Positions 9,658-19,164 are shown, counted from the stretch's first letter. The stretch is DNA of 64,000 nt from an uncultured Roseicyclus sp. (GCA_947491935.1 CANLLF010000002.1:806001-870000); one strand, 5' to 3'. Translations and numbers: made by a program. Notes: generated by a model from the sequence alone, not told the origin.

Positions 9658-10015
9658 GGTCGTTCCCGCGTTGGATTACGGGATCGATCAAGAAGACCGT
9701 TCTTTGCCTAGGAGCAACGGTCGAGAGGGCATAGTAGTAGTGTGGCGTAGAGAGGCAGGGAAGAGCGTGAGGGTGCGGCCTCGACTCTGGCGTCGAAGAG
9801 GTCGCGGTTCCGGCACATTTCTGCCTTTCACCTTGCCTTCGAGTTTCTGCGGCTGCAGCCCGCTTTCCGGCCATTCGCTGCAAGCGCAAAATCGCGACAG
9901 GGTCGAACTCACAGATCGCGAGACGAAGCAGACCTAATGCCTGCGCAATTGAAAGTCCGCTCTGGCATATCGCCGTTTGGAGATTTGATGCTCTTCATGG
10001 AAACGATCCAACGCG
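9658..10015. other. Gene-free stretch upstream of trbB, with repeat fragment
   Basis: No credible gene is seen. The stretch carries a fragment of the dispersed intergenic repeat (9867-9883 matches 13951-13967 exactly over 17 bases). A CopG/TraG gene would normally start here, so this is the probable breakpoint of the conjugative element. Any promoter for the trb operon must also lie here, but no convincing boxes were recognised. Confidence 0.5.
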
Positions 10016-10885
10016 TCACCGCAGCCTGAGACCAATGTTCTGCCGAGATGTCACTGCCGATTTCACATAGTCCGTTTCAGCCCCGCCAAGGATAGCCACC
10101 AAAAGGCGGGACACGACCGCCTGCATTTGCAAATTGAGGTTTCGGTTTGACCCCCGACCCTCAATCGCAAAACCAAGCGGTTCCCCCATATACAAACCTT
10201 CATGGATCGTCGGGTTGCGCAAACTTGCGATTTCAGCCCCTCCATCCGGGTTCGCCCAATCGGGCACCGGAACGCCGTAGTGGTCGCACATCCATTTAGT
10301 TCGTTCCCCGTGTGTTCGTGGATATGGTCCGGGAAGAATATCTTTCATTATCGCAAAACACGCATCAAGCGCAGTGTAGAGAAACATGAACCCTTCGAAC
10401 TGCAATAGCCTCGGATTTTGTGCGAGGAATAGAGCATGAATGGCCGCCTCAAAGCGAGTAAGTTGCTTCCGGTCATGCATATTGTCTAGCCAGTAGGCCT
10501 CAGCCAGCAGAACCGCTTTTGGCAGGCTGTCACCCAACAATACGAAATCGTTCAGCTTCCCCGGCTTCAACGGTGTTGCATCCAGAAAACCGGCTTCTGT
10601 CGCGCTCAATCTTTGGCCGGTGAAGAACCCAAGCGACCAAATGTGAAACTGAAGATGTCCCAGCTCAGCATCTTCAACGTGGCGAATGATATGCGTGTTG
10701 GGTAGGCCAAAAACCCGCGCGGCATATGGTGCCTGATAGGTCTTGCCAGTGCCAAGGTTCGTGATCGGTTGAAGCGGCGCGTAAATCCAAACTTGGTATT
10801 GCTGATCCGACTGCTCTACTTCGGCAACCTGATCCTCAAGACCATCTAGGGTTTCTATCGTAATAGGGCCTGACTGCACATCCAA
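10016..10885 (-). CDS. Unknown protein with C-terminal HEPN-like Rx4H motif
   Basis: A 289-residue protein with no family I can name. The last ~120 residues look like an ApeA/HEPN-type helical domain: a helix 'FMFLYTALDACFAIM' (about 167-180), then 'RNPTIHEG' with R223 and H228 in the Rx4H arrangement of HEPN nucleases and HEPN-like proteins. The N-terminal ~150 residues lack a recognised motif. It stands alone between the trb operon and an integrase remnant, in DNA noticeably AT-richer than the trb genes, as expected for cargo of a mobile element. RNase activity or a defence role is inference from the motif only. Confidence 0.65.
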   Translation of the reverse strand: MDVQSGPITIETLDGLEDQVAEVEQSDQQYQVWIYAPLQPITNLGTGKTYQAPYAARVFGLPNTHIIRHVEDAELGHLQFHIWSLGFFTGQRLSATEAGFLDATPLKPGKLNDFVLLGDSLPKAVLLAEAYWLDNMHDRKQLTRFEAAIHALFLAQNPRLLQFEGFMFLYTALDACFAIMKDILPGPYPRTHGERTKWMCDHYGVPVPDWANPDGGAEIASLRNPTIHEGLYMGEPLGFAIEGRGSNRNLNLQMQAVVSRLLVAILGGAETDYVKSAVTSRQNIGLRLR

Positions 10886-11138
10886 GGCGGACGAACGGAA
10901 CCAAATTCCAAATCATATGCCATCTATTATTCCTTTCCCTATATTCTCTACATAATACTTCTACGAGAAGCACTCATGTGCTGACAGCGGGTAGTCAAGC
11001 AGACGTTCGTTGTAAGTGCAGCATCCCGCAAAATGGGCTCACTTCGGACATCAGATGCAACGCAGCATCATGTGATATATTGGCGTGGTCAACGTCGGGT
11101 TGTCGTTGTGGTGGGCATGGCGGTTCGGAGGATCAGTC

Positions 11139-11663
11139 ATGGAAACACCAAACTTACCTGCCATTCGCGCGCTTCGCCCGGCTTGGAACAAGGGACGTAT
11201 CGTCGGTCAGAAACGGCCGCTGAAACCAAAACACGTCTGGGCAATTCGTGTTCGACTTGAACTGGCCGAGAACCATCGAGACCTCACGCTGTTCAATATG
11301 GCCATCGACAGCAAGCTGCGCGGCTGCGACCTTGTGAAGATGAAAGTCGTCGACGTCATGGCGTCTGGTCAGATCAAAGAACGGGCATCGGTGCTACAAA
11401 GCAAGACACAGAAGCCTGTTCGTTTTGAGATACCCGAAGGCACACGCGCCTCTATCGAAAAGTGGACGGAAGATGAGTTCATGGTCGGCTCGGAGTACCT
11501 TTGGCCGGGTCGGTTCCATGAACGCCTGCACATCTCGACACGCCAGTACGCCCGGATCGTCCGCGATTGGGTTACGTCGATCGGTCTTGATGCGAAACGA
11601 AGTCACCCAAGAGTAAGGACACTCCGACCAATGTCGCGGCTCCAGAGGTCGTTTAGCCGATAG
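11139..11663 (+). pseudogene. Tyrosine recombinase/integrase, 3' truncated
   Basis: About 150 residues ('METPNLPAIRALRPAWNKGR' to 'VRDWVTSIGLD') match the small tyrosine recombinases common in alphaproteobacteria. They include the first catalytic Arg region ('SKLRGCDLVKMKV') and Lys region ('LQSKTQKPVRFEI'). After 'SIGLD' the family's HxxR and Tyr segments are missing and the remaining ~25 residues are unrelated and Arg-rich. It therefore lacks the nucleophile and should be inactive. Start at 11139 has GGAGGATC upstream. Its position beside the trb operon fits decay of an integrated element. Confidence 0.85.
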
Positions 11664-12186
11664 GAACCTTGCTCGCGGAACTCATCAGGGCCAGTGGCAA
11701 ATGCCACACAAACAGGCCCGACACACGACTGTACTGACAAACCATCGCAATCACAGAAATCGCTTGCAATGCAGGAGCCATCCACGCAAGACGTTGAGCC
11801 CCTCCACTAGATGCTGCGTCCGCAGCCCGCATTGCGGACGTTCGCCCAGAACGCTGCTTTTTGACCTTGGATGGATGACCGCACTACGGGCGAAGGGAAC
11901 TATCAAACTGGGAATCTCCGCACTGCGCTAGTGCCACAGATCTCTTGCGTTTCGAAACGAATGTGATTGCGCTTGATCATCCAGCGACGCTACAACACCG
12001 CCCCCGAGGCCAGTTTCGTCTGACAGCGCCCTCATATGAGCGCGCGGCGCTATGATGCCAAGTATCGACAGAAAGACGGTTTCTACACACTCAAACGTAC
12101 CGGTTTCCTGCATTTGCAACCGGGTGCTGCACAGAGCAGAATGACGGCGACCAACCGCGAAAATTTTAATCCTAAGGATGACCTCT
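11664..12186. other. Gene-free stretch
   Basis: No gene is supported. Short frames on both strands have poor coding character. A GC-rich hairpin-like repeat relative lies near 11817-11866 (the 'ctgcgtccgcagcccgcattgcg' region). The 3' part must hold the promoter for the OmpA gene. Confidence 0.4.
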
Positions 12187-13623
12187 GTGCGTAGCCCCCT
12201 ATTCCTGACCGGCATTGTTGCCCTATCCCTTGCTGGCACCGTCGCCCATTCTCAAGTCGGACCATTGGTGATTGAGGACAGCCGCGGGGTTGAGATCACC
12301 TTCCCCCTCGGCGCTGCATCATTCGCGGACCGGGTGATTTCATATGCGGCGGGCAGCACAATCTCGGCAACGGCCACCACAAACCCCAACCAGGTTCTGG
12401 GCCCGCCCGACTTCGTGCGGAACGACGACACGACGTTCACCACGCTCGGCTGTGGCGGAAGCGCAATTTGGGCCTTCGACGACAACGCCCTGGTCGATGC
12501 GGACGGCCCGGACCTTTGGATTTTCGAGGTCGGCCCGGATGTTGAAGGCACCGCTGTGGCCGTATCGACGGACGGTACGAACTGGTTGGAGTTGGGGATG
12601 ATCGAGGGCGCGACGTCGTTTCTCGACCTGGCCGGACTGGCCGCTCTTGGCACGGCGTTTCGCTTCGTTCGGTTGACCGATGATGCGGTTGATTGCTCTG
12701 GCCGGACGCCCGGCGCGGATATCGACGCCATCGGGGCCATTGGCGCGATTGAACGGATCAGCGTGGACCTGCCGTCTCCGACGGGTTCTGGGGCCAGCAA
12801 CTATGACGATACGCGCGGCGGTCTCGTGTCTTTCCCCGCGGGTGACATCAGCTTTGCCGATGCGGTCGTGTCCTACGCCCCCGGCGGCGGAATTGCTGAA
12901 GGATGGGATGATCCGACACTGGGCTTGCACGCCCCCGATTATGTCGACACCGGGGTCGCACGTGCCACGACCCTCGGCTGTGGCGGCCAGGTCATCTACC
13001 AGTTCGTCGACAACACATTGATTGATGTGCCAGGCGACGACCTGTTCATTTTTGAGGTCGGCCCGGATGTGGAAGGAACCATCCTCGCGATCTCGGGCGA
13101 TAGTGTGAATTGGGTGGACATCGGCAGGATCGAAGGCGCGACCGCGACAATCGATATCGCCCCCTACATCCAACCCGGTGACACGTTCCAGTTCGTCCGA
13201 CTGATCGATGACGGCGTGGCCTGTAGTGGACGGTACCCCGGCGCGGATATCGATGCCGTCGGTGCCATCGGCTCAGCCACCCGCCTCGTGCTGGACGCAA
13301 ACCTTCTGTTTGATTTCGACAGCGCCATGCTGCGTCCCGCCGGGGCCCGCGCAGTGGCAGAACTCGCCGCTGCAATCCGGACGGGCGCTATCACGCAGGT
13401 GATCGTGGACGGCCATACCGATGCCCAGGGCTCAGACAGCTACAACGTCGCCTTGTCTCAGGACCGGGCCAATGCAGTGGTTCAAGCGCTGGTTGGCGCG
13501 GGCGTGGCGGAGCGCCTCATCATAGCCCGCGCATTCGGTGAAAGTCGCCCCATCGCGGACAATCGCACAGCGCAAGGCCAGCAAAGCAACCGTCGCGTAG
13601 AGGTGCTGTTGGTTGGGACATAG
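12187..13623 (+). CDS. OmpA-family protein with duplicated surface domain
   Basis: About 478 residues. A Sec signal peptide ends near 'GTVAHSQ'. Two copies of a ~165-residue domain follow (nt about 12320-12760 and 12860-13290). Both contain TTLGCGG, a DLxIFEVGPDVEGT segment and a CSGRxPGADIDAxGAIG end, so an internal duplication is clear. The C-terminal ~110 residues are an OmpA peptidoglycan-binding domain (LFDFDSAMLRPAG, 'DGHTDAQGSDSYN', 'QQSNRRVEV'). The first ATG (12178) overlaps its own AAGGA; the GTG at 12187 has that AAGGA 8 bases upstream, so it is preferred. Likely an envelope protein tethered to peptidoglycan; what the duplicated domain binds is unknown. Confidence 0.85.
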   Translation: MRSPLFLTGIVALSLAGTVAHSQVGPLVIEDSRGVEITFPLGAASFADRVISYAAGSTISATATTNPNQVLGPPDFVRNDDTTFTTLGCGGSAIWAFDDNALVDADGPDLWIFEVGPDVEGTAVAVSTDGTNWLELGMIEGATSFLDLAGLAALGTAFRFVRLTDDAVDCSGRTPGADIDAIGAIGAIERISVDLPSPTGSGASNYDDTRGGLVSFPAGDISFADAVVSYAPGGGIAEGWDDPTLGLHAPDYVDTGVARATTLGCGGQVIYQFVDNTLIDVPGDDLFIFEVGPDVEGTILAISGDSVNWVDIGRIEGATATIDIAPYIQPGDTFQFVRLIDDGVACSGRYPGADIDAVGAIGSATRLVLDANLLFDFDSAMLRPAGARAVAELAAAIRTGAITQVIVDGHTDAQGSDSYNVALSQDRANAVVQALVGAGVAERLIIARAFGESRPIADNRTAQGQQSNRRVEVLLVGT

Positions 13624-14138
13624 AGTACTCGATCATTGCACGCGGCGAAGGCGAGTTGGACCGGCGTGCGGCCGCCTTTAGGTCTGCCACATCGCTAACT
13701 GACGCGCCCCCGCCGCTTCACAGTATGGTCGCGCCTGCTCACCAAACAAGCAATCGCTTTAGATCATTCGCTACTGAATGGCTTTCATACGGATGCAAAG
13801 TGGGGTGTCAGCACAGTAAAATGATGAGGCAGAATGCAGCCACTGGCAGATGATCTGCTTCGATTGGTCCGGATGATATTACGGCGAGGTGTAACGGCCC
13901 ATAGCCGCCTTTGGCCATCTGCTCTGAATGCTGCGACGCGGCCCGCCAGACCGGCCATTCGCTGCAACTTCGAAATCAGGTGATCCGCGGATTCACACAA
14001 TGCGCCAAACCTCCGAGTTCCTGCGAGGAACAAATGACTGGTTCGGTGGTGCCTTGGAAGGCATCTGTCGCGAACAGGCTCAATCTGTGCTGTAGTACCG
14101 TCAATCAACATCAACCGAGCACAAGTTGGAAATTGGTC
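13624..14138. other. Gene-free stretch with intergenic repeat
   Basis: No gene is supported. The main content is one copy of the dispersed hairpin repeat (13894-13967). The frame of the downstream hydrolase extends back through the repeat, but the signal peptide places its true start at 14139. Confidence 0.5.
13894..13967 (+). repeat. Dispersed intergenic hairpin repeat, copy A
   Basis: About 74 bases: 'ACGGCCCATAGCCGCC', a short spacer, then 'CTGCGACGCGGCCCGCC' and 'CCGGCCATTCGCTGCAA'. The same blocks in the same order are at 61634-61706, and reverse-oriented relatives at 27391-27477, 15456-15513 and 18345-18399. The first block can pair with the GGC-rich second block. No coding potential. 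Confidence 0.7.
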
Positions 14139-15371
14139 ATGCGCCCACTCGTCGCTATTGCAATTGTGTTCTTGCTCGCAGTCCAGGTTCGCGCAGAGGA
14201 TACGATTTTGATTGGTGCCGTACCGCTACCAACCGGCACCGAGATCAGTGAAGCGGGGAACTCCCCTTTCGTAGGCCTCTGGTTGGGCAGATGGGATTCT
14301 TGGCGGCACCATATACTGGTTGTTGAAGGTGTCGACGAAGAAGGGCTGCTTGACGTCATCTATTCGGTAGGCCGTGGCCAGCACGGCGGCGGCAATTGGT
14401 TTCGCGCAAAGGCGCGTCAGGAGAACGACACTTTAGTCTTCACCGACGATGGCTATACGGCACGCTATACGATCTCGGACACAGGACGGTTGCGTGGAGT
14501 GTACCCAACGGAGGACCGCTTCGCGGTGTTAGAACGCCAAGACCAGTCAGCGGTCCTCGCAACACCGACCGATGACTGGTTTCAGTTTGGCCTACGCGAG
14601 TTTCTGGCGACAGACATAATGGAAAGCGGCGAAACAATCGAACTTGCGGTCGCAATATACGCTCCCGACGGCAATGGGCCTTTTCCTTTGGCGCTTGTCC
14701 ACCATGGATCAACGGGTTCTGGAACAAATGCACGCGACTTTGAGTGGTTTTTCACAAACGACTGGTTTGCCGACGTTCTAAATGCCCACGGCTGGATTGT
14801 CGCTTTCCCTCAGCGTCGAGGTCGCGGCGGGTCTGATGGGCTTTACGATGAGGGTTTCTCTGAAGATCGATCTCAAGGCCATTCCACTGAAGCGCGTCTT
14901 TCGCTGTCCGGCGCGGACAGGGCACTCATCGATGCAAACGCCGCTTTGGCGGCCCTTCGAGAACGCGCTGACGTGAGCGATGGCGCAGTGCTATTCTCCG
15001 GGGTTTCGCGCGGTGGCGTCGTTGCGCTCATGCAGGCCGGGGATCAGCCAGAGGATACGGCAGGTGTGATTAACTTCGTCGGCGGTTGGACGACCGAAAA
15101 TCCTGGTGGACCTGAGATTAATCCGACGCTCTTTCGCCGCGTCGAAGGGTATGAAGGCACGGTCTTGTCAATCTATGGTGAAGATGACCCGTTTTACAGC
15201 ATCGATCATTCCAGAGCGAACCTCGCACAAATTGACGAGGTGGATGCCGAAAGCGAATTCCACGCAGTGGCGGTTCCCGGATTCAATAGAGGTCATTGGG
15301 TTATGTGGTGGCCAATGCTTTGGGAAGAGGTTGTAGAAGACTACCTCCATCATGTCGAAAGCGGATGTTGA
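14139..15371 (+). CDS. Secreted alpha/beta hydrolase
   Basis: A 410-residue protein with a Sec signal peptide (1-19, ending 'VQVRA'), so it acts in the periplasm or outside. An N-terminal beta-rich region (about 30-150) precedes an alpha/beta-hydrolase fold resembling the dienelactone hydrolase/prolyl oligopeptidase group. Visible are the oxyanion segment 'LVHHGSTGSG', nucleophile elbow GVSRGG (S290), an acid at D349/D350 ('IYGEDDPFY') and His386 ('NRGHW'). The substrate cannot be told. It stands alone between two gene-free stretches and has moderate GC. Start chosen by the signal peptide. Confidence 0.8.
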   Translation: MRPLVAIAIVFLLAVQVRAEDTILIGAVPLPTGTEISEAGNSPFVGLWLGRWDSWRHHILVVEGVDEEGLLDVIYSVGRGQHGGGNWFRAKARQENDTLVFTDDGYTARYTISDTGRLRGVYPTEDRFAVLERQDQSAVLATPTDDWFQFGLREFLATDIMESGETIELAVAIYAPDGNGPFPLALVHHGSTGSGTNARDFEWFFTNDWFADVLNAHGWIVAFPQRRGRGGSDGLYDEGFSEDRSQGHSTEARLSLSGADRALIDANAALAALRERADVSDGAVLFSGVSRGGVVALMQAGDQPEDTAGVINFVGGWTTENPGGPEINPTLFRRVEGYEGTVLSIYGEDDPFYSIDHSRANLAQIDEVDAESEFHAVAVPGFNRGHWVMWWPMLWEEVVEDYLHHVESGC

Positions 15372-15455
15372 TCTAGCTGCGCGGAAAGACCGCTTGGTCC
15401 CGCATTGCTGCCCTCTGAGCGCCCTGAATGCTGCGTGATCGACCAACGTCTGCTT

Positions 15456-15513
15456 TAGGGAAGCTGCATCGCGGCGCCTGATCAAGAGGCGGACGGCGGC
15501 TATGGGCCGTCCT
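15456..15513 (-). repeat. Dispersed intergenic hairpin repeat, copy B (reverse)
   Basis: Reverse-oriented relative of copy A, containing 'AAGCTGCATCGCGGCG' followed by GGACGGC-n8-GCCGTCC, a perfect 7-base stem. It lies 3' of the hydrolase and 3' of the broken LysR gene, between convergent genes, so it could also stop transcription, though it has no T-run. Confidence 0.55.
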
Positions 15514-15630
15514 TACTAGAAATAGCTGAGCCCAAAAAACCTTTTGCCACGCTTACTCCAAGGCCGGCGAAGAGCCCAAACTACGGAAAGCTGCGCCCTG
15601 CGTTAAGGTCCGCGTCGGAGCATTCACTCT

Positions 15631-16565
15631 CTATGGCGACGATGACAGAGTAACCGCTTCCCGAACGCTTTCCGCTTCGACGAGCAACCACTTTCGGAAC
15701 GCGCGAATCTTTGGATCGTCCTCGCGGTCCTTGGGGCGAAGGAAAAAATACGCGAAGACGAGGGGGGTGCTCAGGTCAGCATCGAAAGGGCGCACCAGGC
15801 GACCCGACGCGAGATGATCGGCTGCCATGCGATCGCCGATAAGGGCGACGCCTTCGCCGTCCAAGGCGGCGCGGACGGCCATGTCTTCTTTGGTAAAGCG
15901 CGGCCCTTTATAAGGGTCTACGTCATGCGCACCAGCTGCAAGAAGCCAGGTGCGCCAACTGCCTTCGGCCTCCTTCCATTCAACGTGCAGCAACGTATGG
16001 CCAGCAAGATCAGCGGGTGACCGCAGCCCTGTTCCCCGATCCAAGACATCAGGGCTGCACACAGGTGTAGCCCGCATCGCAAACAACCGATCACAAAGCA
16101 CGTTCGCATAGCCGCCCATTCCGTAGCGGATCGCGACATCCGCCTCCCCGTTCGCGATATCGACCAGCCGATCCGTTCCATCGAGGCGCACCTCGATCTC
16201 TGGATGTTTGCGCCGAAAGCGATCCAACCGCGGCACAAGCCAAAGGGAGCCAAAGCCAGGGCTGACACTGATCGTCAGCAAGTGATCGTCGGTGCGCGCC
16301 TGCATGCAGGCTGTCGCAGCGGCCAACCGGTCAAAGCCTCCGTCATCAGTGGAAAGGCGGCCTCGCCTGCCTCTGTAAGGCGCAGAGCGCGGGTCAGCCG
16401 ATGAAACAGCGCCGCACCAAGCCAATCTTCCAGCGTCTTGATCTGATGGCTGACCGCCCCGGGCGTCACGCCAAGCTCTGCCGCAGCTCGAGAGATGCTC
16501 AGATGACGTGCGGTCGCCTCGAAGGCCTGCAATGCACGCAGTGGGGGGAGGGAGCGTCTTGGCAT
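15631..16565 (-). pseudogene. LysR-family regulator (GcvA-like), frameshifted
   Basis: Two frames together make one full LysR regulator of about 310 residues. The first (from 16565) gives the HTH part: '[20 protein letters not shown]' and '[19 protein letters not shown]', ending in 'FPLMTEA'. The second frame resumes at '[12 protein letters not shown]' and runs to 15631 with the substrate-binding domain. The switch lies in the GCTTT near 16333-16340 and needs a single lost base. It is divergent from the EamA-LysE pair, which it would normally control. Either a recent pseudogene or an assembly indel. Confidence 0.85.
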
Positions 16566-16680
16566 ATGCATCAATAAATCTAATGCGCCTAGTGAAATCA
16601 ATTCCTTTGTCGGCGCGTAGATCCTTCAATATTTGATCAGGTATCACATGAAACATGTTTTGAATGAGTGAGAAATACTC

Positions 16681-17589
16681 TTGGTGGAACCTGAAACTGA
16701 CAGACGATCTAAGGTGCGGTCCGGCTATGCGGTCGGGGTAACGTTACTCATCGTGTCGGCCATCACGTTCAGCACGACAGGGATCTTCACCAAGGGCGTT
16801 GAAGCGGCGGCATGGGCCGTGATCTTTTGGCGGGGCGTCTTTGCGGCCACTGTCACGACGGCGTGGGTCGCGAGGCGAGGTGCGCTGCGGCAAGAGTTCC
16901 GTTCTATGGGTCGGGCAGGTTTTGCTGTCGGCGTCATCGGGGCGGTTGGTACCGCCGCGCTGATCCCGGCTTTCAAACTTACAACCGTTGCGAACGTTGC
17001 ACTGATCTACGCATCCGCCCCGTTCATCGCCGCCTTGATGGCGTGGGTTACACTGAAAGAGCGTGTTTCGCGGCGTACTGCGCTCGGTGCGGCGGGGTCA
17101 CTTGCAGGCGTCGGCACCATCGTCGCGGGCTCATTGGGAGATGTGAACCTAACGGGGGATGGGTTGGCGCTGCTAATGACCGTGGTAATGGCAACCATCA
17201 TGGTCATCTACCGCGCAAGGCCAGACACACCGAGCGCAGGGCCCTCGGTCCTGCAATCTCTGTTTCTGGTGCCATTGGCCCTCATCTTCGGTTCACCGTT
17301 GCAAATTGATCCAGTCGAAATCGCAATCCTCGCTGCCTTCGGTGTCATGCACGCAATCGCTTCCGTCACACTGGCCGAAGGGGCAAAACGCGTCCCATCC
17401 GGGCAGACAGCCCTTCTGGGCGCATTGGAAACGCCGCTCGCACCGATCCTCGCATTCCTTTTACTGTCAGAAATTCCCCCGACTGCTACGCTTATTGGGG
17501 GTGCGATTGTGTTGGTTGCGGTCCTACTCTCCATCAAACGTGAGGCCACACCGGTTGTGGAACTGAGCGACGAAGGAACGCGCCCATGA
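16681..17589 (+). CDS. EamA/DMT-family transporter
   Basis: A 302-residue protein with about ten membrane helices in two EamA repeats, the drug/metabolite transporter fold, in the inner membrane. Phrases such as 'TKGVEAAAWAVIFWRG' and 'LIYASAPFIAALMAW' are typical of the EamA family. The substrate is unknown; many homologues export amino acids or metabolites. The start is uncertain: TTG 16681 and GTG 16684 are both possible. Its stop overlaps the next ATG (ATGA), so it forms an operon with the LysE gene, under divergent LysR control. Confidence 0.88.
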   Translation: MVEPETDRRSKVRSGYAVGVTLLIVSAITFSTTGIFTKGVEAAAWAVIFWRGVFAATVTTAWVARRGALRQEFRSMGRAGFAVGVIGAVGTAALIPAFKLTTVANVALIYASAPFIAALMAWVTLKERVSRRTALGAAGSLAGVGTIVAGSLGDVNLTGDGLALLMTVVMATIMVIYRARPDTPSAGPSVLQSLFLVPLALIFGSPLQIDPVEIAILAAFGVMHAIASVTLAEGAKRVPSGQTALLGALETPLAPILAFLLLSEIPPTATLIGGAIVLVAVLLSIKREATPVVELSDEGTRP

Positions 17590-18215
17590 CTATCGAAATA
17601 TGGCTAACCTACCTCGCAACGGTTCTTGCCTTTATGGTGACGCCCGGGCCGAGCCATTTGCTTATGCTCTCCAACAGTATGACACATGGCTTCAAGCGAT
17701 CACTTGCAACGGCAGCTGGTGACCTAACCGCGAATGCGTTGCAAATGGCGGCAGCCGGTCTAGGGCTTGCGGCGGTCCTGGTGGCTTCGCAACATGCCCT
17801 TGCAATCGTGAAGTGGCTTGGTGTCGCCTATTTGTTGTGGATGGGTCTTCGCATGTGGCGGCAGGCAAGCCACGCCAGTTCAAAGGCTGGCGCCGCAGCC
17901 TCTGCATCCCTGAAAACCTTGTGGGGTCAGGGGTTTCTAACCTCTGCTGCAAATCCGAAGGCTGTCGTTTTCTTTGCCGCACTGTTCCCGCAGTTCATTG
18001 AGCCCGGTCTGCCGTTCTGGCCGCAGTTTCTGATCCTTTCGGTCACATATCTGATTGTCGATGGTATGTTTTTGTCGAGCTATGGAATTGGAGCCAGCTG
18101 GATCGCTTCGAAACTTAAGGTAAACGCTTCGGCGATGGTCCATCGGATCGGCAGCGCGTTCCTGATCGGTGCCGCTCTGATGCTTGGTCTTAAGACGCTG
18201 CGCGACACAGTATGA
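17586..18215 (+). CDS. LysE/RhtB-family translocator
   Basis: A 209-residue inner-membrane exporter of the LysE/RhtB superfamily. It shows the family opening 'YLATVLAFMVTPGPSHLLML', about six helices and 'GFLTSAANPKAVVFFAALFPQF', a strong family motif. Family members export amino acids or homoserine lactone-like compounds. It is translationally coupled to the EamA gene through ATGA, so the two exporters are probably made together. Confidence 0.93.
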   Translation: MTIEIWLTYLATVLAFMVTPGPSHLLMLSNSMTHGFKRSLATAAGDLTANALQMAAAGLGLAAVLVASQHALAIVKWLGVAYLLWMGLRMWRQASHASSKAGAAASASLKTLWGQGFLTSAANPKAVVFFAALFPQFIEPGLPFWPQFLILSVTYLIVDGMFLSSYGIGASWIASKLKVNASAMVHRIGSAFLIGAALMLGLKTLRDTV

Positions 18216-18344
18216 GCGTTACCTTAGTCCGAATGCTAGCGATAGCTGACCTTAGCGGGGGTGCAGCGAAAGCCCACTTCGCCCCGTGATCCGCTAATTC
18301 GAACGGGTAAAGATTGTGGCTGTGCGGCGAAAGTCGGGTTCAGA

Positions 18345-18399
18345 GAAGCTGCATTGCGGCGCGGCCTGATGCAATGAATGGCTGGCAAAGGCCGTCTAC
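18345..18399 (-). repeat. Dispersed intergenic hairpin repeat, copy C (reverse)
   Basis: Contains 'GAAGCTGCATTGCGGCGCGG', then 'GAATGGCTGGCAAAGGCCGT', matching copies B and D in order and orientation. It lies in the gap between the convergent LysE and HAD genes. Confidence 0.5.
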
Positions 18400-18470
18400 A
18401 GCGCAGCTTTCGACAGTCATCGGCTACGGTACCATCCCAGATTCGATAAACCCGTGATTGATTGTAAGGC

Positions 18471-19160
18471 CTAGGACGCCGTTGCTGATTTCAGTCGCGT
18501 TGCATGAAACCGATCGATCGTTGTTCTAAGGTCCTTTCCCAGCTCAAAATCAGCTTGGGAAAGCCTCTCTGCGTCGGCGTACCGGTTCTGAAAGCCTGCG
18601 GTTGAAAGACCTGCCCGCTGTGCCGCCATCATGCCGTGTTGCGTAGCCTCAATGGCCATCGCGTTAATCGCGCTGACATTAAGCCGTTTCAAGGTGTGAA
18701 GGTAGAGCGCTGGCGATGGCTTCGGCTCTGCTACGTCTCCTTGTGACGTCACGAAGTTGAAAACCGTTGATGCTCGCGTTGGGTAGATGGCCGCAAGAAC
18801 GCGCAGAACTGTTTGCCTCTCCGCACCGGAGACCAAAGCGACTTTTGTGGGCCGTTTGGCAAGCTCGAGTAGAGCAGCCTCTGTCCAAGGATGAGGTACA
18901 AGCCGCGTGTCATCAATCAGATTACGAAAATGCCGCTCTAGGTCTTCGTAGAAGGAGGCTTGCTCAAGGTTGGGTATCGCGTCGATAACTTGGGATACAC
19001 CGGAGAACCTCCCCCGCTGTTTGATGACTTTCATATAGTCCATACTGGACCACGAGATCGGGACCCCATGTTGTTCGAGCGCCAGGTTTAAGGCCCGCCG
19101 TTCAAGATCAATCAGGTTCGTCAGCGTGCTCAGGGATCCGAACAGGACAACTTTGACCAT
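18471..19160 (-). CDS. HAD-like hydrolase lacking the usual nucleophile
   Basis: A 229-residue HAD subfamily IA-like protein. The cap domain covers about 15-90; motif II is 'VALVSGAE', motif III a Lys in 'AEPKPSPALYLHTLKRL'. Motif I, normally hhhhDxDGT, reads 'VVLFGSLSTLTN', so the catalytic Asp is replaced. It is therefore unlikely to be a normal phosphatase. Its start is 4 bases past the RND transporter stop with GGAG 7 bases upstream, so it is the third gene of the efflux operon. A regulatory or binding role is possible. Confidence 0.75.
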   Translation of the reverse strand: MVKVVLFGSLSTLTNLIDLERRALNLALEQHGVPISWSSMDYMKVIKQRGRFSGVSQVIDAIPNLEQASFYEDLERHFRNLIDDTRLVPHPWTEAALLELAKRPTKVALVSGAERQTVLRVLAAIYPTRASTVFNFVTSQGDVAEPKPSPALYLHTLKRLNVSAINAMAIEATQHGMMAAQRAGLSTAGFQNRYADAERLSQADFELGKDLRTTIDRFHATRLKSATAS

Positions 19161-19164
19161 AACG

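Noticed and set aside
9446-9937. A 163-codon plus-strand frame spanning the trbB start
   Set aside because: It is antisense to trbB for half its length and has no family character in the rest.
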